A DNA stretch of 64,000 nucleotides from Bradyrhizobium forestalis (GCF_002795245.1 NZ_PGVG01000025.1:1-64000); one strand, 5' to 3'. Positions 25,808-36,750 are shown, numbered from the stretch's first letter. Numbers and translations are program-made. The notes: generated by a model not told the origin, from the letters alone.

Positions 25808-25925
25808 GTCCCGGGCGCGGCGCAGCGCGAAGCGGTGCGACGCAGAACCGGGACCCAGAAGGACCAGACATAGGTCCCGGCTCAGCAGTGCAGCACTTCG
25901 CGCCGCACTGCATCCGGGACACGAG
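25808..25925. repeat. Family D repeat (copy 1) between boxC and boxB
   Basis: A 118-base inverted repeat with arms of the type GTCCCGG...GGCGCAGC and CCGGGAC, plus internal hairpins such as GCAGTGCAGC...GCGCCGCACTGC. Related copies lie at 35611-35710 and 45504-45650. It splits the boxC-boxB operon. Confidence 0.75.
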
Positions 25926-25946
25926 ACCGATCAAGGAGAAGCGGCC

Positions 25947-27398
<1,452 letters not shown>

Positions 27399-27430
27399 GC
27401 GTCAGGGGCGAACACTCTTGCCATTCGAAG

Positions 27431-27539
27431 ACTGTCATCACCCGCGAAGGCGGGTGATCCAGTATTCCAGAGACGGTTATGATAGAGCCGAGAGGCCGCG
27501 GCGTACTGGATGCCCCGGTCAAGCCGGGGCATGACAGCG
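27431..27539. repeat. Family C repeat (copy 2)
   Basis: A 109-base element after boxB and before the convergent SDR gene. It has arms CTGTCATCACCCGC...GCGGGTGATCCAGT and GTACTGGAT...GGGGCATGACAG. It may terminate both transcripts. The core GAGAGGCCGCGGCGTACTGG matches the other copies. Confidence 0.8.
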
Positions 27540-27576
27540 AGTGTGTGGTGAGGGTGGAGCGTAAGCAGCCCGCCCC

Positions 27577-28377
27577 CTACCCCGCGATCTCCAGCCCCGC
27601 ATTGGCGTAGACCACGCCGCCATCCACCGCGATGGTGTTGCCGACCACGTAATCGCCCGCACGCGAGGCGAGATAGATCGCAACGCCAGCCATGTCCTCG
27701 TCCGTGCCGATCCGCCGCGCCGGAATGCGCTTTGCGACCTCGTCGGCGTGGTCGCGCGCGGCGCGGTTCATGTCGGACTTGAACGCGCCCGGCGCGATCG
27801 CGGTGACGTTGATGTTGTCCTTGATCAGCTTCGTCGCCATGCGCCGCGTCAGATGGATCACGGCGGCTTTGCTGGCGGCGTAGGAATAGGTCTCGCTCGG
27901 ATTGACGAAGATGCCATCGACCGAGGCGATGTTGATGACCTTGGCGGGCCGCTCATGCGAAGCTGCCGCGCGCAGCGGTTTCGCCAGCGCCTTGGTCAGG
28001 AAGAACAGCGACTTGACGTTGAGGTCCATCACCTTGTCCCAGCCGCTCTCCGGGAATTCGTCGAATTCCGCGCCCCAGGCGGCACCGGCATTGTTGACGA
28101 GGATATCGAGCTTCGGCTCCAGCTTGATGATTTCGCCGGCGAGCTTGTTGCAGCCTTCGACGGTCGAGATGTCGATCGGCAGCGCGATGCATTCGCCGTC
28201 GTATTGCGCGGTGAGCTCCTGGGCCGTGGCCTCGCACGGTCCGGCCTTGCGCGCGGTGATGTAGACCTTTGCCGCGCCGGCGCTGAGAAATCCCGCCGCG
28301 ATCATCTTGCCGATGCCGCGCGAGCCGCCGGTCACCAGCGCGACACGGCCTTTGAGCGAGAACAGATCGTTGAACAT
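27577..28377 (-). CDS. Short-chain dehydrogenase/reductase (SDR)
   Basis: A 266-residue classical SDR. The nucleotide-binding TGGSRGIG is near residue 17, NNAG near residue 93, the catalytic Ser precedes SVDGIF and the active-site pair is YAASK near residue 166. These enzymes interconvert alcohols and ketones with NAD(P)H; the substrate is unknown. It is convergent with boxB and has no operon partner. It could belong to fatty or aromatic acid metabolism but nothing in the sequence decides this. Confidence 0.85.
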   Translation of the reverse strand: MFNDLFSLKGRVALVTGGSRGIGKMIAAGFLSAGAAKVYITARKAGPCEATAQELTAQYDGECIALPIDISTVEGCNKLAGEIIKLEPKLDILVNNAGAAWGAEFDEFPESGWDKVMDLNVKSLFFLTKALAKPLRAAASHERPAKVINIASVDGIFVNPSETYSYAASKAAVIHLTRRMATKLIKDNINVTAIAPGAFKSDMNRAARDHADEVAKRIPARRIGTDEDMAGVAIYLASRAGDYVVGNTIAVDGGVVYANAGLEIAG

Positions 28378-28472
28378 GGTACCTCCCTTGGTTGGCGCTG
28401 GTTGTGAGCGGGGCGGCGAGGGGAGTCAAGGAAGGCTGCGCGCCGGGTGCATCGGTCGTTCAACCAGCTCGG

Positions 28473-28636
28473 TGTCGTCCCGGACAAGCGCAAGCGCAGA
28501 TCCGGGCCCCATAGCCACAGGGAGACGTTTGGCGAAGATTGGTCGTTCGGGATTGGCAGCGCATACGAACGATAAATTCCGCGGTATGGGTCCCGGATCG
28601 GTGCGCGCGCTTAGGGCGCGCTTGTCCGGGACGACA
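28473..28636. repeat. Family B repeat (copy 2)
   Basis: A 164-base element upstream of the SDR gene and downstream of the deacetylase gene. Arms TGTCGTCCCGGACAAGCGCAAGC... and ...CTTGTCCGGGACGACA flank a middle that includes GGGTCCCGGATC and CCATAGCCACAGGGAGAC. The family recurs at 20.3, 40.0 and 43.3 kb. Confidence 0.8.
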
Positions 28637-28652
28637 GCGGAGCTTGGAGCGG

Positions 28653-29711
28653 CTACGCCGCCGCGATCCGGCGAAAACCGTTCCACATCGCGGTCGCGGC
28701 GCCCGAGGTCAGCACCGGCAGGATCCGCGTGTCCTGGTAGTTGCCATTGAGCGAGACGCGGGGCAGCGCGGTCATGTGGCCGGCATTCTCCGCGAACAGC
28801 ATGCCGGGCCGTGTCGTCACCGCGGTCTTGAAGCCGGCGGAAGCGGCAAGGGCGAATTCGCGCATCCCCGCGGCCTCGCGGTCGCCATAGGGGTAGGCAA
28901 GATGCAACACAGGGCGCTCCAGCGCCTGCTCGATCCGCGCGCGGCTCACGGCCATCTCCTGCGCGGCGATGTCTTCCGCCTGCTTGGCGAGGTTGCAATG
29001 GCTGACGCTATGCGCGCCGATCGTGACCAGCGGATCGGCGGCAAATGTCTTCACCTCGGCCCAGGACAGGCACAGGCTGCGGCACAGCGCTTCCATGTCG
29101 ACGTCGTACGCCGTGCACAGCGCCCCGATCTCACGCGCCAGGTCGTGCTCGCCCGGCAGCGCGCGCAGCCAGTCGTGCAGACGGTCGAACGCCGCCTGCT
29201 TCGCCGCAGTCGTCGTCGCATCGAGCCGCAGCGCGGAATTGCCGATTCTGACGTCGATCTGCTCGGCTTTGGCGATCACGGCCTCCAGCGCCGTCCACCA
29301 CAATCGTCCGGTGCCCTCGGCAAAATCGCTCGCGACATAGACCGCCAGCGGCGCGTCAAATTCGCGCAGCACCGGCAGTGCGTAGTCCAGATTGTCGCGA
29401 TAGCCGTCATCGAGGGTGAAGGCGGCGAAGCGGCGGTCGAACCGGCCCTGCACCAGCCGCTCGTGCAGCTCGTCCATGCTGACGATGTCGATGTCGCGCG
29501 AGCGCAAATGGCACAGCGTCGCGCGCAGGAATTCGGGGGTGACTTCGAGATGCCGGTTCGGCTGGAATGCGGCATCACGGGCCGGCCGCACGTGGTGCAG
29601 CATGAAAATGGCGCCGACGCCCGACAAAAGCGGGCGTAACAGGTGGTGCGCGCCGCTGAAATAGAGTGCTCCCAGCCCGGCGCGGATGACGTTGTTACGC
29701 AGTTGTTTCAT
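28653..29711 (-). CDS. Polysaccharide deacetylase (carbohydrate esterase 4, NodB-like)
   Basis: A 352-residue protein. The catalytic motif TLDDGYRD (residues ~98-105) carries the two metal/base aspartates of the TFDDG motif, and the HSVSH motif (about residue 217) supplies the metal-binding histidines. An aliphatic region at the N-terminus (AGLGALYFSGAHHLLRPLL) may be a membrane anchor. The family removes N- or O-acetyl groups from cell-surface or extracellular sugars. The Asp in TLDD and the later PYGDREAAGM region are typical. It is divergent from the OmpA-type gene. Confidence 0.82.
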   Translation of the reverse strand: MKQLRNNVIRAGLGALYFSGAHHLLRPLLSGVGAIFMLHHVRPARDAAFQPNRHLEVTPEFLRATLCHLRSRDIDIVSMDELHERLVQGRFDRRFAAFTLDDGYRDNLDYALPVLREFDAPLAVYVASDFAEGTGRLWWTALEAVIAKAEQIDVRIGNSALRLDATTTAAKQAAFDRLHDWLRALPGEHDLAREIGALCTAYDVDMEALCRSLCLSWAEVKTFAADPLVTIGAHSVSHCNLAKQAEDIAAQEMAVSRARIEQALERPVLHLAYPYGDREAAGMREFALAASAGFKTAVTTRPGMLFAENAGHMTALPRVSLNGNYQDTRILPVLTSGAATAMWNGFRRIAAA

Positions 29712-29875
29712 GACCGGCTGGGGGACTCTGGCATTCCGCCTTCAACTTACGGAAGAACCCTTGAAGAAAGAGTTATTCCGATTGTCCGACCCGGGCCTTC
29801 GGAACGGCACCATTTCCGGTTTGACAGCCTGCCAAGGGTTTGTTTTGTCTCCGTTTCCAGAGTTCGGGTCGTCGA

Positions 29876-31270
29876 ATGCAGAAGCTTTTCAGGTGGGCCA
29901 GCAAATGGTGGCCGGGGCTGATCCCCCTGGCCGTCATGTGGGGATTTGCGGCTTGGAATAATACCTTACCGGTCGAGGCCGATCTGTCGGCCCGCAGCTC
30001 GGCTGCGTTGAAGGATACTGTTCTGGACAAGACCCGCATCGCGGTTGATGGCCGCGACGTCAGCCTGGCCGCGGACGCCTTCTCCGGGGAGGGGCGCCGC
30101 GACGCCGTTATGGCGGTCGAAACCGTCCCCGGCGTGCGGCTGGTCGACGACCGGACGCGGCTTGTTCCTGAGGCCAAGCCCTTCGTCTGGAACGCCGAGC
30201 GCGATGTGGTGCGGGTGACGCTGTCAGGCTCCGCGCCCTTGCCGTCGATGAAGGCCCGGCTGACCGAGGCCGCCCGCAAGGAGGTCGGCGGCGTCGAGGT
30301 GGCCGACCAGATGGGGCTGGCCCGCGGCGCGCCGCCTCGGTTCGAGGCCGCAGCGATGCTGTTGCTGGATCAGATCGGCAAGCTGAAGGACGGCAAGATC
30401 ACGATAACGGACACCAAGGTCAATCTGTCGGGCATGGCGCGCGAGCTCGGCGGCCGTGAGGCCATTGCGGCGGCGTTGAAGAACTTGCCGGAGGGCTTTT
30501 CGATTGCCGCCAACGAGATCAAGGCGCCGCCCTATATCTTCCAGGCCTACAAGGATCCGGTGGCGGCGACGGTGACGCTGACCGGCTATGTTCCCGACAA
30601 CAACGTCCACGCGGCGATCGCGACCAGCGCTTCGCGAAAGTTCTTCACCGAAAAGGTCGTCGACAATCTCAAGGCCAGCATCGGCGCGCCCGGCTCCTTC
30701 AGCACGGCGGTGGTCGCAGCGCTCGGCGCGCTGTCGCGGCTGTCGACCGGCACGCTCGTCGTCTCCGACCGCGAGGTGAAGCTGTCGGGGGATGCGCTCT
30801 ACGAAGGAGCCGCCAACGACATCCGCGCAGGCCTCGGCAAGGACTTCCCGAAGAACTGGCAGTACAAGCCGGAAATCACCGTGAAGCCAGCGGCAGGCCC
30901 GGTCGACGGCACCGTGTGCCAGCAATTGTTCTCGGAGCTCCTGACCAAGGGCAAGATCCGCTTCGCGGCCAAGCGCGCGGACATTGATCCTGATTCGGCC
31001 GGCATCCTCGATCGTCTCATCGAGACGGCGCTGCGCTGCCCCACCACCAATATCGAGGTGGCCGGACATACCGACGCCGACGGCGAGGATTCCTTCAACC
31101 AGGCTCTCTCGGAAAAGCGCGCGCAGGCGGTGATCGACTACCTGGTCAAGGCGGGCCTACCCGCCAGCCGTTTCACCGCGGTCGGCCATGGCAGCACGCA
31201 GCCCGTCGCCGGCAACGACCCCGATGAAGGCAAGGCGCAGAACCGCCGCATCGAATTTCTGGTGAGGTGA
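29876..31270 (+). CDS. OmpA-family protein with a BON-like periplasmic part
   Basis: A 464-residue protein with a single N-terminal membrane segment (GLIPLAVMWGFAAW). The middle contains two repeats resembling BON-type domains (residues ~50-120 and ~140-260). The C-terminal OmpA peptidoglycan-binding domain shows the NIEVAGHTDADG and SEKRAQAVIDYL motifs. It would anchor to peptidoglycan in the periplasm and help stabilise the envelope. Start ATG 29876 was chosen because an upstream in-frame start at 29840 has no ribosome-binding site. It overlaps or touches the next gene. Confidence 0.82.
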   Translation: MQKLFRWASKWWPGLIPLAVMWGFAAWNNTLPVEADLSARSSAALKDTVLDKTRIAVDGRDVSLAADAFSGEGRRDAVMAVETVPGVRLVDDRTRLVPEAKPFVWNAERDVVRVTLSGSAPLPSMKARLTEAARKEVGGVEVADQMGLARGAPPRFEAAAMLLLDQIGKLKDGKITITDTKVNLSGMARELGGREAIAAALKNLPEGFSIAANEIKAPPYIFQAYKDPVAATVTLTGYVPDNNVHAAIATSASRKFFTEKVVDNLKASIGAPGSFSTAVVAALGALSRLSTGTLVVSDREVKLSGDALYEGAANDIRAGLGKDFPKNWQYKPEITVKPAAGPVDGTVCQQLFSELLTKGKIRFAAKRADIDPDSAGILDRLIETALRCPTTNIEVAGHTDADGEDSFNQALSEKRAQAVIDYLVKAGLPASRFTAVGHGSTQPVAGNDPDEGKAQNRRIEFLVR

Positions 31271-31272
31271 CG

Positions 31273-31575
31273 ATGCCCTATCTCGTCTCGTTCCATCTGG
31301 GCTGGCTGATCGGCTCGCTGCTGCTGGGCTTTTGCATGGGCTGGATCTCGGTGGTCCAGCGCGGCAACGGCACCTCGAAGGTCACCGCGCGGTGGCTCGC
31401 CGCGCTTGCCGCGGGTCTGGTTGCCGCGTCGCTCACCCATGTGGTCCCCGGCCGTTTCGGCTATTGGCTCGACCTCGGCCTGATCATGTTCGCGTGCTAT
31501 CTCGTCGGCTGCCCCGTCGGCGCCTGGTTGCGCGACCGGGTGGTCTCGCGCACCGCGCCGCCAGCCGCTGTGTGA
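31273..31575 (+). CDS. Small inner-membrane protein of unknown function
   Basis: A 100-residue protein with three predicted membrane helices (about residues 5-25, 45-63 and 70-92). It is translationally coupled to the OmpA-type gene: a GTG at 31267 overlaps the OmpA stop, and the ATG at 31273 follows GAGGTGA. No domain is recognised. Its position makes a role with the OmpA-type protein in envelope assembly likely but unproven. Confidence 0.65.
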   Translation: MPYLVSFHLGWLIGSLLLGFCMGWISVVQRGNGTSKVTARWLAALAAGLVAASLTHVVPGRFGYWLDLGLIMFACYLVGCPVGAWLRDRVVSRTAPPAAV

Positions 31576-32026
31576 TGTTGCCGTGCACCCTCACTCATTG
31601 GACGGGTGCGCGTCCGCCGCGGCCCTTCGGCGCATCAGAAACCCGTGACCGGCCGCTTCGGTCACCCCTCTTTCAACAGGCAGGCGTGCCCCATAGATTG
31701 ACGTCGGCTTAAGTCGTGACGGAACATTGTGCCGTCGAAATCATCAAAACTTCATGGCGTCTGCGCAGGATTGCCCTGAAGATTCGCGTCAAGCCTTGCC
31801 GCCGAAAGCGCCAAACCGTGCATCAGGAGCCGTAACCCTGCCTAAAATATTGAAGGCACGTGTTTTTGTTCGAATTGGCGAATTCCACTTCGCCCGAAAA
31901 CGCGCTACTGGAGGGGCAGGGGGCATGCGCGATGCCGGAGCCGGCGGTGAGGGGCCGCCGCGTGCCTGTGCGTCGTTCGCCTGTTCGCCGGCCGTCCTGG
32001 CCGCTGAAGCGTTGTTCGAGGTCTAG
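31576..32026. other. 451-base gap with a terminator-like hairpin, no supported gene
   Basis: It contains a 7-bp hairpin (GTGACCG...CGGTCAC, 31645-31665) followed by CCCTCTTTC, a reasonable terminator for the OmpA operon. A 99-codon open frame ends right before the next gene but has low-quality codon use and no ribosome-binding site. The rest probably contains the promoter of the membrane protein gene at 32027. Confidence 0.5.
31645..31665 (+). terminator. Candidate terminator of the OmpA-type operon
   Basis: A GTGACCG/CGGTCAC stem with a 7-base loop, followed by CCCTCTTTC. The stem is GC-rich and the 3' tail is pyrimidine-rich rather than a clean T-run. Confidence 0.45.
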
Positions 32027-33082
32027 ATGCTGGAAGCCATACGCAGGGCGATGACGTTTCTGCGCCAGAAGCAAATCCTGCATAAGCTTGGAGTTGTGAT
32101 CAGCATCGCGGTCATCGGCATCGCTTGCTATGTGCTCTACCACATGCTGCGCGGCATCGATTTCAACGAGGTCCTCGAAGCGATCAAGAGCACCGAGCCG
32201 AGCCAGATTGCGATGGCGGCGCTGTTCGTCGCCGCCGGCTATTTCACCCTGACCTTCTACGACCTCTTTGCCACGCGCGCGATCGGTCATGCCCATGTGC
32301 CCTATCGCATCAACGCGCTCGCGGCCTTCACCAGCTATTCGATCGGCCACAATGTCGGCGCGTCCGTCTTCACCGGCGGCGCGGTGCGCTACCGCATCTA
32401 TTCGGCCTATGGGCTGAACGCGATCGACGTCGCAAAGATCTGCTTCCTCGCGGGCCTGACCTTCTGGCTGGGCAACGCCGCCGTGCTCGGCCTTGGCATC
32501 TCCTACCATCCGGAGGCCGCGGCCTCGATCGACCAGCTGCCGCCCTGGCTGAACCGGACGCTGGCGCTGATGATCATCATGGCGCTGGTCGGCTACGTGG
32601 TCTGGGTCTGGACCCAGCCGCGGGTGGTCGGCCGCGGCCCCTGGACCGTGGTGCTGCCGGGCGGGCCGCTGACACTGCTCCAGATCGCGATCGGGATCGT
32701 CGACCTCGGCTTCTGCGCCCTGGCAATGTACGTGCTAGTCCCGGACGAGCCCAATCTCGGCTTCGTCGTGGTTGCAGTGATCTTCGTCTCGGCGACCCTG
32801 CTCGGCTTCGCCAGCCATTCGCCCGGGGGGCTAGGGGTGTTCGACGCCGCCATGCTGGTCGGCCTCTGGCAGATGGATCGGGAGGAGCTTCTGGGCGGCA
32901 TGCTTCTGTTCCGCGTCCTCTATTATCTGTCTCCCTTCGTCCTATCTGTAATCTTGCTGACGTTTCGAGAAGTTATCATCGGCGCCCGATCGAAGCGCTT
33001 GCAGCAGGCGGCGCTCAAGCTGGATCCCGGCCCGGCGCCTGAAGCCGCCTATGTGAGAGAGCGCAGCGACAGCGGCACCTGA
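32027..33082 (+). CDS. Lysylphosphatidylglycerol-synthase-like / UPF0104 membrane protein (YbhN-like)
   Basis: A 351-residue integral membrane protein with about eight predicted helices. Landmarks of the UPF0104/LPG-synthase transmembrane family are TSYSIGHNVGASVFTGGAVRYR (residues ~103-124), a later FASHSPGGLGVFDAAM, and FRVLYYLSPFVLS. It lacks the cytoplasmic aminoacyltransferase domain of MprF, so it may act in lipid or glycan flipping across the inner membrane. The function in this organism is unknown. The phoR gene begins 61 bases downstream. Confidence 0.8.
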   Translation: MLEAIRRAMTFLRQKQILHKLGVVISIAVIGIACYVLYHMLRGIDFNEVLEAIKSTEPSQIAMAALFVAAGYFTLTFYDLFATRAIGHAHVPYRINALAAFTSYSIGHNVGASVFTGGAVRYRIYSAYGLNAIDVAKICFLAGLTFWLGNAAVLGLGISYHPEAAASIDQLPPWLNRTLALMIIMALVGYVVWVWTQPRVVGRGPWTVVLPGGPLTLLQIAIGIVDLGFCALAMYVLVPDEPNLGFVVVAVIFVSATLLGFASHSPGGLGVFDAAMLVGLWQMDREELLGGMLLFRVLYYLSPFVLSVILLTFREVIIGARSKRLQQAALKLDPGPAPEAAYVRERSDSGT

Positions 33083-33142
33083 CCGGTGCCAGGCCTTAAG
33101 ACGAGGCCGTTAGGACAAGTCCTCCAGGAGAAGCCCGCCCCG

Positions 33143-34435
33143 ATGGCGATCGACGCCCCATCTTCTCCCTCCGCCCAGCCCTGGTCCGACCGGCTGCGGC
33201 ACTCGACCGTCATCCTGATCGCCGCGGCGCTGGCGCTGTCCGTCGTGGTCTCGCTCGGCGAATTGTCGGCACTGCACGCCGCAATCGTGTTCCTCTGCAT
33301 CGCGGCGGCTGCCCTGATCCCGTGGCGGCTGCACGATCCCGCCGCCTCCCGTGACGATGTCAGGCGCATCAACCCGGTCGAGAGCGCGGCGGTGGCCGCG
33401 GTGGTCGCCGGCATGCCGGATCCGGCGGTGCTGCTCGACCGCGCCGGCCGCGTCATCCACCTCAACGCCGCGGCCGCCCAGCTCGCGCCGGCGCTGCGCA
33501 GGAACGAGCTCGCCCAGTTCGCGCTGCGCTCGCCGGAGATCATCACCGCGCTGCGCGAGGCGATCGCGACCACCGAGCCGCGGCGCGCGACCTATCTCGA
33601 CCATGTTCCGGTCGATCGTTGGATGGAGCTCATGATCACGCCGGTGCCGGTGCCGACCAGCTTCGGCGGCGCCGACAAGTGCATGCTGATGACCTTCCAC
33701 GACCAGACGCCGCTGCGCCGGGTCGAGGAAATGCGCGCCGACTTCGTCGCCAATGCCAGCCACGAGCTGCGTACCCCGCTGGCCGCGTTGTCGGGCTTCA
33801 TCGACACGCTCCAGGGCCAGGCCAAGGACGATCCCAAGGCGCGCGAGCGCTTCCTCGGCATCATGCACAACCAGGCTACCCGCATGGCGCGCCTGATCGA
33901 TGATCTCTTGTCGCTGTCGCGGGTCGAGCTGTCGGCCCATGTCCGGCCCGACACCCTGGTCGATCTCGTGCCGATCATCCGCCAGGTTGCCGACGGGCTG
34001 GAGCCCTTGGCGCGCGAACGCCAGGTCGAGGTCGAGATCCATCTGCCGGAACCGCCGGTGATGATCGCGGGGGACCGCGAGGAGCTGCTCCGCCTGTTCG
34101 AGAACCTGATCGAGAACGCGCTCAAATACGGCGCTTCGGGCGGACGCGTCATCGTGTCGCTGACATCAAGCGCCGGCACTGATGGAACTCAGGAAATCCG
34201 GGTCATGGTCCGCGATTTCGGTCCGGGCATCGCGCCCGAGCACCTGCCGCGGCTGACCGAGCGCTTCTACCGGGTGGACGTCGGCGACAGCCGCTCGCAA
34301 GGCGGCACCGGGCTCGGATTATCGCTGGTGAAACATATTCTTAACCGCCATCGCGGCCGGCTTCTGATCGAAAGCGTGCCCCGGCAGGGCGCCACTTTCA
34401 CGGCCTGTTTTCCCCAGACCAAGACTCCGGTATAG
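33143..34435 (+). CDS. phoR: Phosphate-sensing sensor histidine kinase PhoR
   Basis: A 430-residue kinase: two N-terminal membrane helices (residues ~16-35 and 43-60), a PAS-like cytoplasmic domain (residues ~85-185), the H-box FVANASHELRTPLA with the phosphorylated His (about residue 212), and the ATPase domain with N-box (ENLIENALKYG), DFGPG and GTGLGLSLVK. It autophosphorylates and transfers phosphate to PhoB when phosphate is scarce. The ATG 33143 follows AGGAG; an upstream GTG at 33086 is possible. PhoR opens the Pho locus. Confidence 0.88.
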   Translation: MAIDAPSSPSAQPWSDRLRHSTVILIAAALALSVVVSLGELSALHAAIVFLCIAAAALIPWRLHDPAASRDDVRRINPVESAAVAAVVAGMPDPAVLLDRAGRVIHLNAAAAQLAPALRRNELAQFALRSPEIITALREAIATTEPRRATYLDHVPVDRWMELMITPVPVPTSFGGADKCMLMTFHDQTPLRRVEEMRADFVANASHELRTPLAALSGFIDTLQGQAKDDPKARERFLGIMHNQATRMARLIDDLLSLSRVELSAHVRPDTLVDLVPIIRQVADGLEPLARERQVEVEIHLPEPPVMIAGDREELLRLFENLIENALKYGASGGRVIVSLTSSAGTDGTQEIRVMVRDFGPGIAPEHLPRLTERFYRVDVGDSRSQGGTGLGLSLVKHILNRHRGRLLIESVPRQGATFTACFPQTKTPV

Positions 34436-34443
34436 GCCTGAAA

Positions 34444-34467
34444 CTCAAGCGATTTCAATCGCTTGAG
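34444..34467 (+). terminator. Hairpin between phoR and pstS
   Basis: CTCAAGCGAT and ATCGCTTGAG pair perfectly around TTCA. It sits 8 bases after the phoR stop. No T-run follows, so it may be a weak terminator or an mRNA-processing or stabilising element between phoR and the pst genes. Confidence 0.45.
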
Positions 34468-34468
34468 G

Positions 34469-34486
34469 GTGTCATCCAGCTGTCAC
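34469..34486 (+). promoter_or_regulatory. Pho box upstream of pstS
   Basis: Two 7-bp direct repeats, GTGTCAT and CTGTCAC, are spaced by 4 bases (11-bp period), which matches the CTGTCAT-N4-CTGTCAT Pho box bound by PhoB. A weaker third repeat follows at 34491-34497. It lies 100 bases before the pstS start. Confidence 0.7.
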
Positions 34487-34585
34487 GAAACCTTCGTAAA
34501 AGCACAGCCGACCGCTCCTAAAGGGGCGGCGCGGGGAGCGCGATCGGGCGCGGATGGCGCTTCGCTCCCCTGTATGGAGACCAGC

Positions 34586-35599
34586 ATGAATTTCCTCAAA
34601 ACTATGGTCGCTGCTGGCTTGGTCGCCGCATCGACGACGGCAGCCTTTGCGGCCGACATCACGGGTGCCGGCGCGACGTTCCCGTTCCCGATCTATTCGA
34701 AGTGGGCTGACGCCTACAAGAAAGAGACCGGCAACGGTCTGAACTACCAGTCGATCGGCTCCGGCGGCGGCATCAAGCAGATCCAGGCCAAGACCGTGAC
34801 CTTCGGCGCCAGCGACGCGCCGCTCAAGGCCGAGCAGCTCGAGAAGGACGGCCTCGTCCAATGGCCGATGGTGATGGGCGCCATCGTCCCCGTCGTCAAC
34901 ATCGAGGGCGTGAAGCCCGGCGAGATGGTGTTCGATGGCGAGACCCTGGCCAACGTCTATCTCGGCAAGATCACCAAGTGGGACGATGCCGCGATCAAGA
35001 AGCTTAATCCGAACGTGAAGCTGCCGTCGGAGGCGATCACCGTGGTCCGTCGCTCGGACGGTTCGGGCACCACCTTCAACTTCACCAACTACCTCTCCAA
35101 GGCCAGCGCGGATTGGAAGAGCAAGGTCGGCGAGGGCACCGCGGTCGAGTGGCCGGTCGGCGTCGGCGCCAAGGGCAACGAAGGCGTGTCGGGCAACATC
35201 AGCCAGACCAAGAACTCGATCGGCTATGTCGAGTACGCTTATGCCAAGCAGAACAAGCTGACCTACACCGGTCTCGTCAACAAGGCCGGCAAGCCGGTGC
35301 AGCCGACCGTCGAAGCCTTCCAGGCGGCCGCCTCCAACGCCGACTGGGCCAAGGCGCCCGGCTACTATGTCATCCTGACCGACCAGCCCGGCGACAAGTC
35401 CTGGCCGATCACCGCGGCGACCTTCATCCTCATGCACAAGTCCGCCACCGACAAGGCGGCCTCGCAGGAAGCCATCAAGTTCTTCCGCTGGGCCTTCAAG
35501 AGCGGCGGCAAGGCGGCCGAGGAGCTCGACTACATCCCGATGCCGGACAGCGTCGTCCAGCTGATCGAGAAGACCTGGGCTGCCGAGATCAAGAGCTAA
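34586..35599 (+). CDS. pstS: Phosphate-binding periplasmic protein PstS
   Basis: A 337-residue protein with a signal peptide ([16 protein letters not shown]..., cleavage near AFAAD). The phosphate site is visible: [14 protein letters not shown] at the mature N-terminus and [15 protein letters not shown] near the middle. It captures phosphate in the periplasm and delivers it to PstCA. The ATG at 34586 begins the signal peptide; a start at 34574 is possible. Expression is expected to be driven by the Pho box. Confidence 0.92.
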   Translation: MNFLKTMVAAGLVAASTTAAFAADITGAGATFPFPIYSKWADAYKKETGNGLNYQSIGSGGGIKQIQAKTVTFGASDAPLKAEQLEKDGLVQWPMVMGAIVPVVNIEGVKPGEMVFDGETLANVYLGKITKWDDAAIKKLNPNVKLPSEAITVVRRSDGSGTTFNFTNYLSKASADWKSKVGEGTAVEWPVGVGAKGNEGVSGNISQTKNSIGYVEYAYAKQNKLTYTGLVNKAGKPVQPTVEAFQAAASNADWAKAPGYYVILTDQPGDKSWPITAATFILMHKSATDKAASQEAIKFFRWAFKSGGKAAEELDYIPMPDSVVQLIEKTWAAEIKS

Positions 35600-35610
35600 G
35601 CTCTCTGCTC

Positions 35611-35710
35611 TCGTGTCCCGGACGCGGCGCAGCACGCAGGTGCTGCTCCGCAGAGCCGGGACCCACGACCAGGCTCCGGATCGGCATTGCGCCGCATCCG
35701 GAGCGCAAGA
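35611..35710. repeat. Family D repeat (copy 2) between pstS and pstC
   Basis: An approximately 100-base imperfect inverted repeat beginning GTGTCCCGGACGCGGCGC and continuing with GAGCCGGGACCCACGAC. It lies in the pstS-pstC gap and could lower or decouple pstCAB expression relative to pstS. Confidence 0.7.
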
Positions 35711-35750
35711 CCGGCAACAAGCGTATATAAAACGGGTACAGGGGATCGGC

Positions 35751-36749
35751 GTGGCAGAGATGGCCGTTCAGAGCGATGTAGTCGACGACGCCGGACCGTA
35801 TGACCGCGCCAAGGCCTTGAGCGCGTTCAAGCTCGGCGATGTCACCTTCTACTGGATCACGCGGCTGTCCGCGATCTCGGTGCTGCTGATCCTCGGCGGC
35901 ATCATCATCTCGCTGATCGTCGGTGCGTTTCCGGCGATGAAGGAGTACGGCCTCTCCTTCCTGTGGACGCAGCGCTGGGCGCCATCGGCCGATCCGCCGG
36001 TGCTCGGCGCGCTCGGGCCGATGTACGGCACGCTCGTCACCTCCTTCATTGCGATGCTGATCGCCATTCCCGTCGGTCTCGGTATCGCGATCTTCCTCAC
36101 CGAGCTCTGCCCGCAATGGCTGCGCCGCCCGATCGGCATGGCGGTCGAGCTGCTCGCCGGCATTCCCTCGATCATTTACGGCATGTGGGGCTTCTTCGTG
36201 CTGGGCCCGTTCCTGGCCAACACCTTCCAGCCCTTCATGATCAGGGTCTTCGACGGCGTTCCCGTGCTGGGGGCGATCTTCGCGGGTCCCCCGTCCTATC
36301 TCAGCCTGTTCAACGCCGCGCTGATCCTCGCCATCATGGTGCTGCCCTTCATCACCTCGATCTCGGTCGACGTGTTCAAGACGGTGCCGCCGGTCTTGAA
36401 GGAAGCCGCCTACGGCGTCGGCTGCACCACCTGGGAAGTCGTCCGCAGCGTGGTGATCCCCTACACCCGCGTCGGCATCATCGGCGGTGTCATGCTGGCG
36501 CTGGGCCGCGCCCTCGGCGAGACCATGGCGGTGACCTTCATCATCGGCAACTCGTTCCGGATATCCTCGTCGATCTTCGCCCCGGGCACCACGATCTCGG
36601 CGGCGATCGCATCCGAGTTCGCCGAGAGCGACGGCCTGCATCAGTCCGGCCTGATCCTGCTCGGCCTGCTGCTGTTCGTGCTGACGTTCTTCGTGCTCGC
36701 GGCCGCGCGGCTGATGCTGCTGCGCCTGGAACAGAAGGCGGGGAAGTGA
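35751..36749 (+). CDS. pstC: Phosphate ABC transporter permease PstC
   Basis: A 332-residue inner-membrane permease with six or more helices. The binding-protein-dependent transport motif is in [21 protein letters not shown], followed by [17 protein letters not shown]. The GTG 35751 (about 6 bases after AGGGGA) was preferred to the ATG at 35760. It overlaps pstA by having only one base between stop and start. With PstA it forms the phosphate channel. Confidence 0.9.
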   Translation: MAEMAVQSDVVDDAGPYDRAKALSAFKLGDVTFYWITRLSAISVLLILGGIIISLIVGAFPAMKEYGLSFLWTQRWAPSADPPVLGALGPMYGTLVTSFIAMLIAIPVGLGIAIFLTELCPQWLRRPIGMAVELLAGIPSIIYGMWGFFVLGPFLANTFQPFMIRVFDGVPVLGAIFAGPPSYLSLFNAALILAIMVLPFITSISVDVFKTVPPVLKEAAYGVGCTTWEVVRSVVIPYTRVGIIGGVMLALGRALGETMAVTFIIGNSFRISSSIFAPGTTISAAIASEFAESDGLHQSGLILLGLLLFVLTFFVLAAARLMLLRLEQKAGK

Positions 36750-36750
36750 C

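Noticed and set aside
31727-32026. 99-codon frame before the membrane protein gene
   Set aside because: No ribosome-binding site and an unlike composition; it probably spans the promoter.
35613-35750. Extended start of PstC through the family D repeat
   Set aside because: The extra N-terminus is translated repeat with no membrane or PstC character; the GTG at 35751 has the ribosome-binding site.
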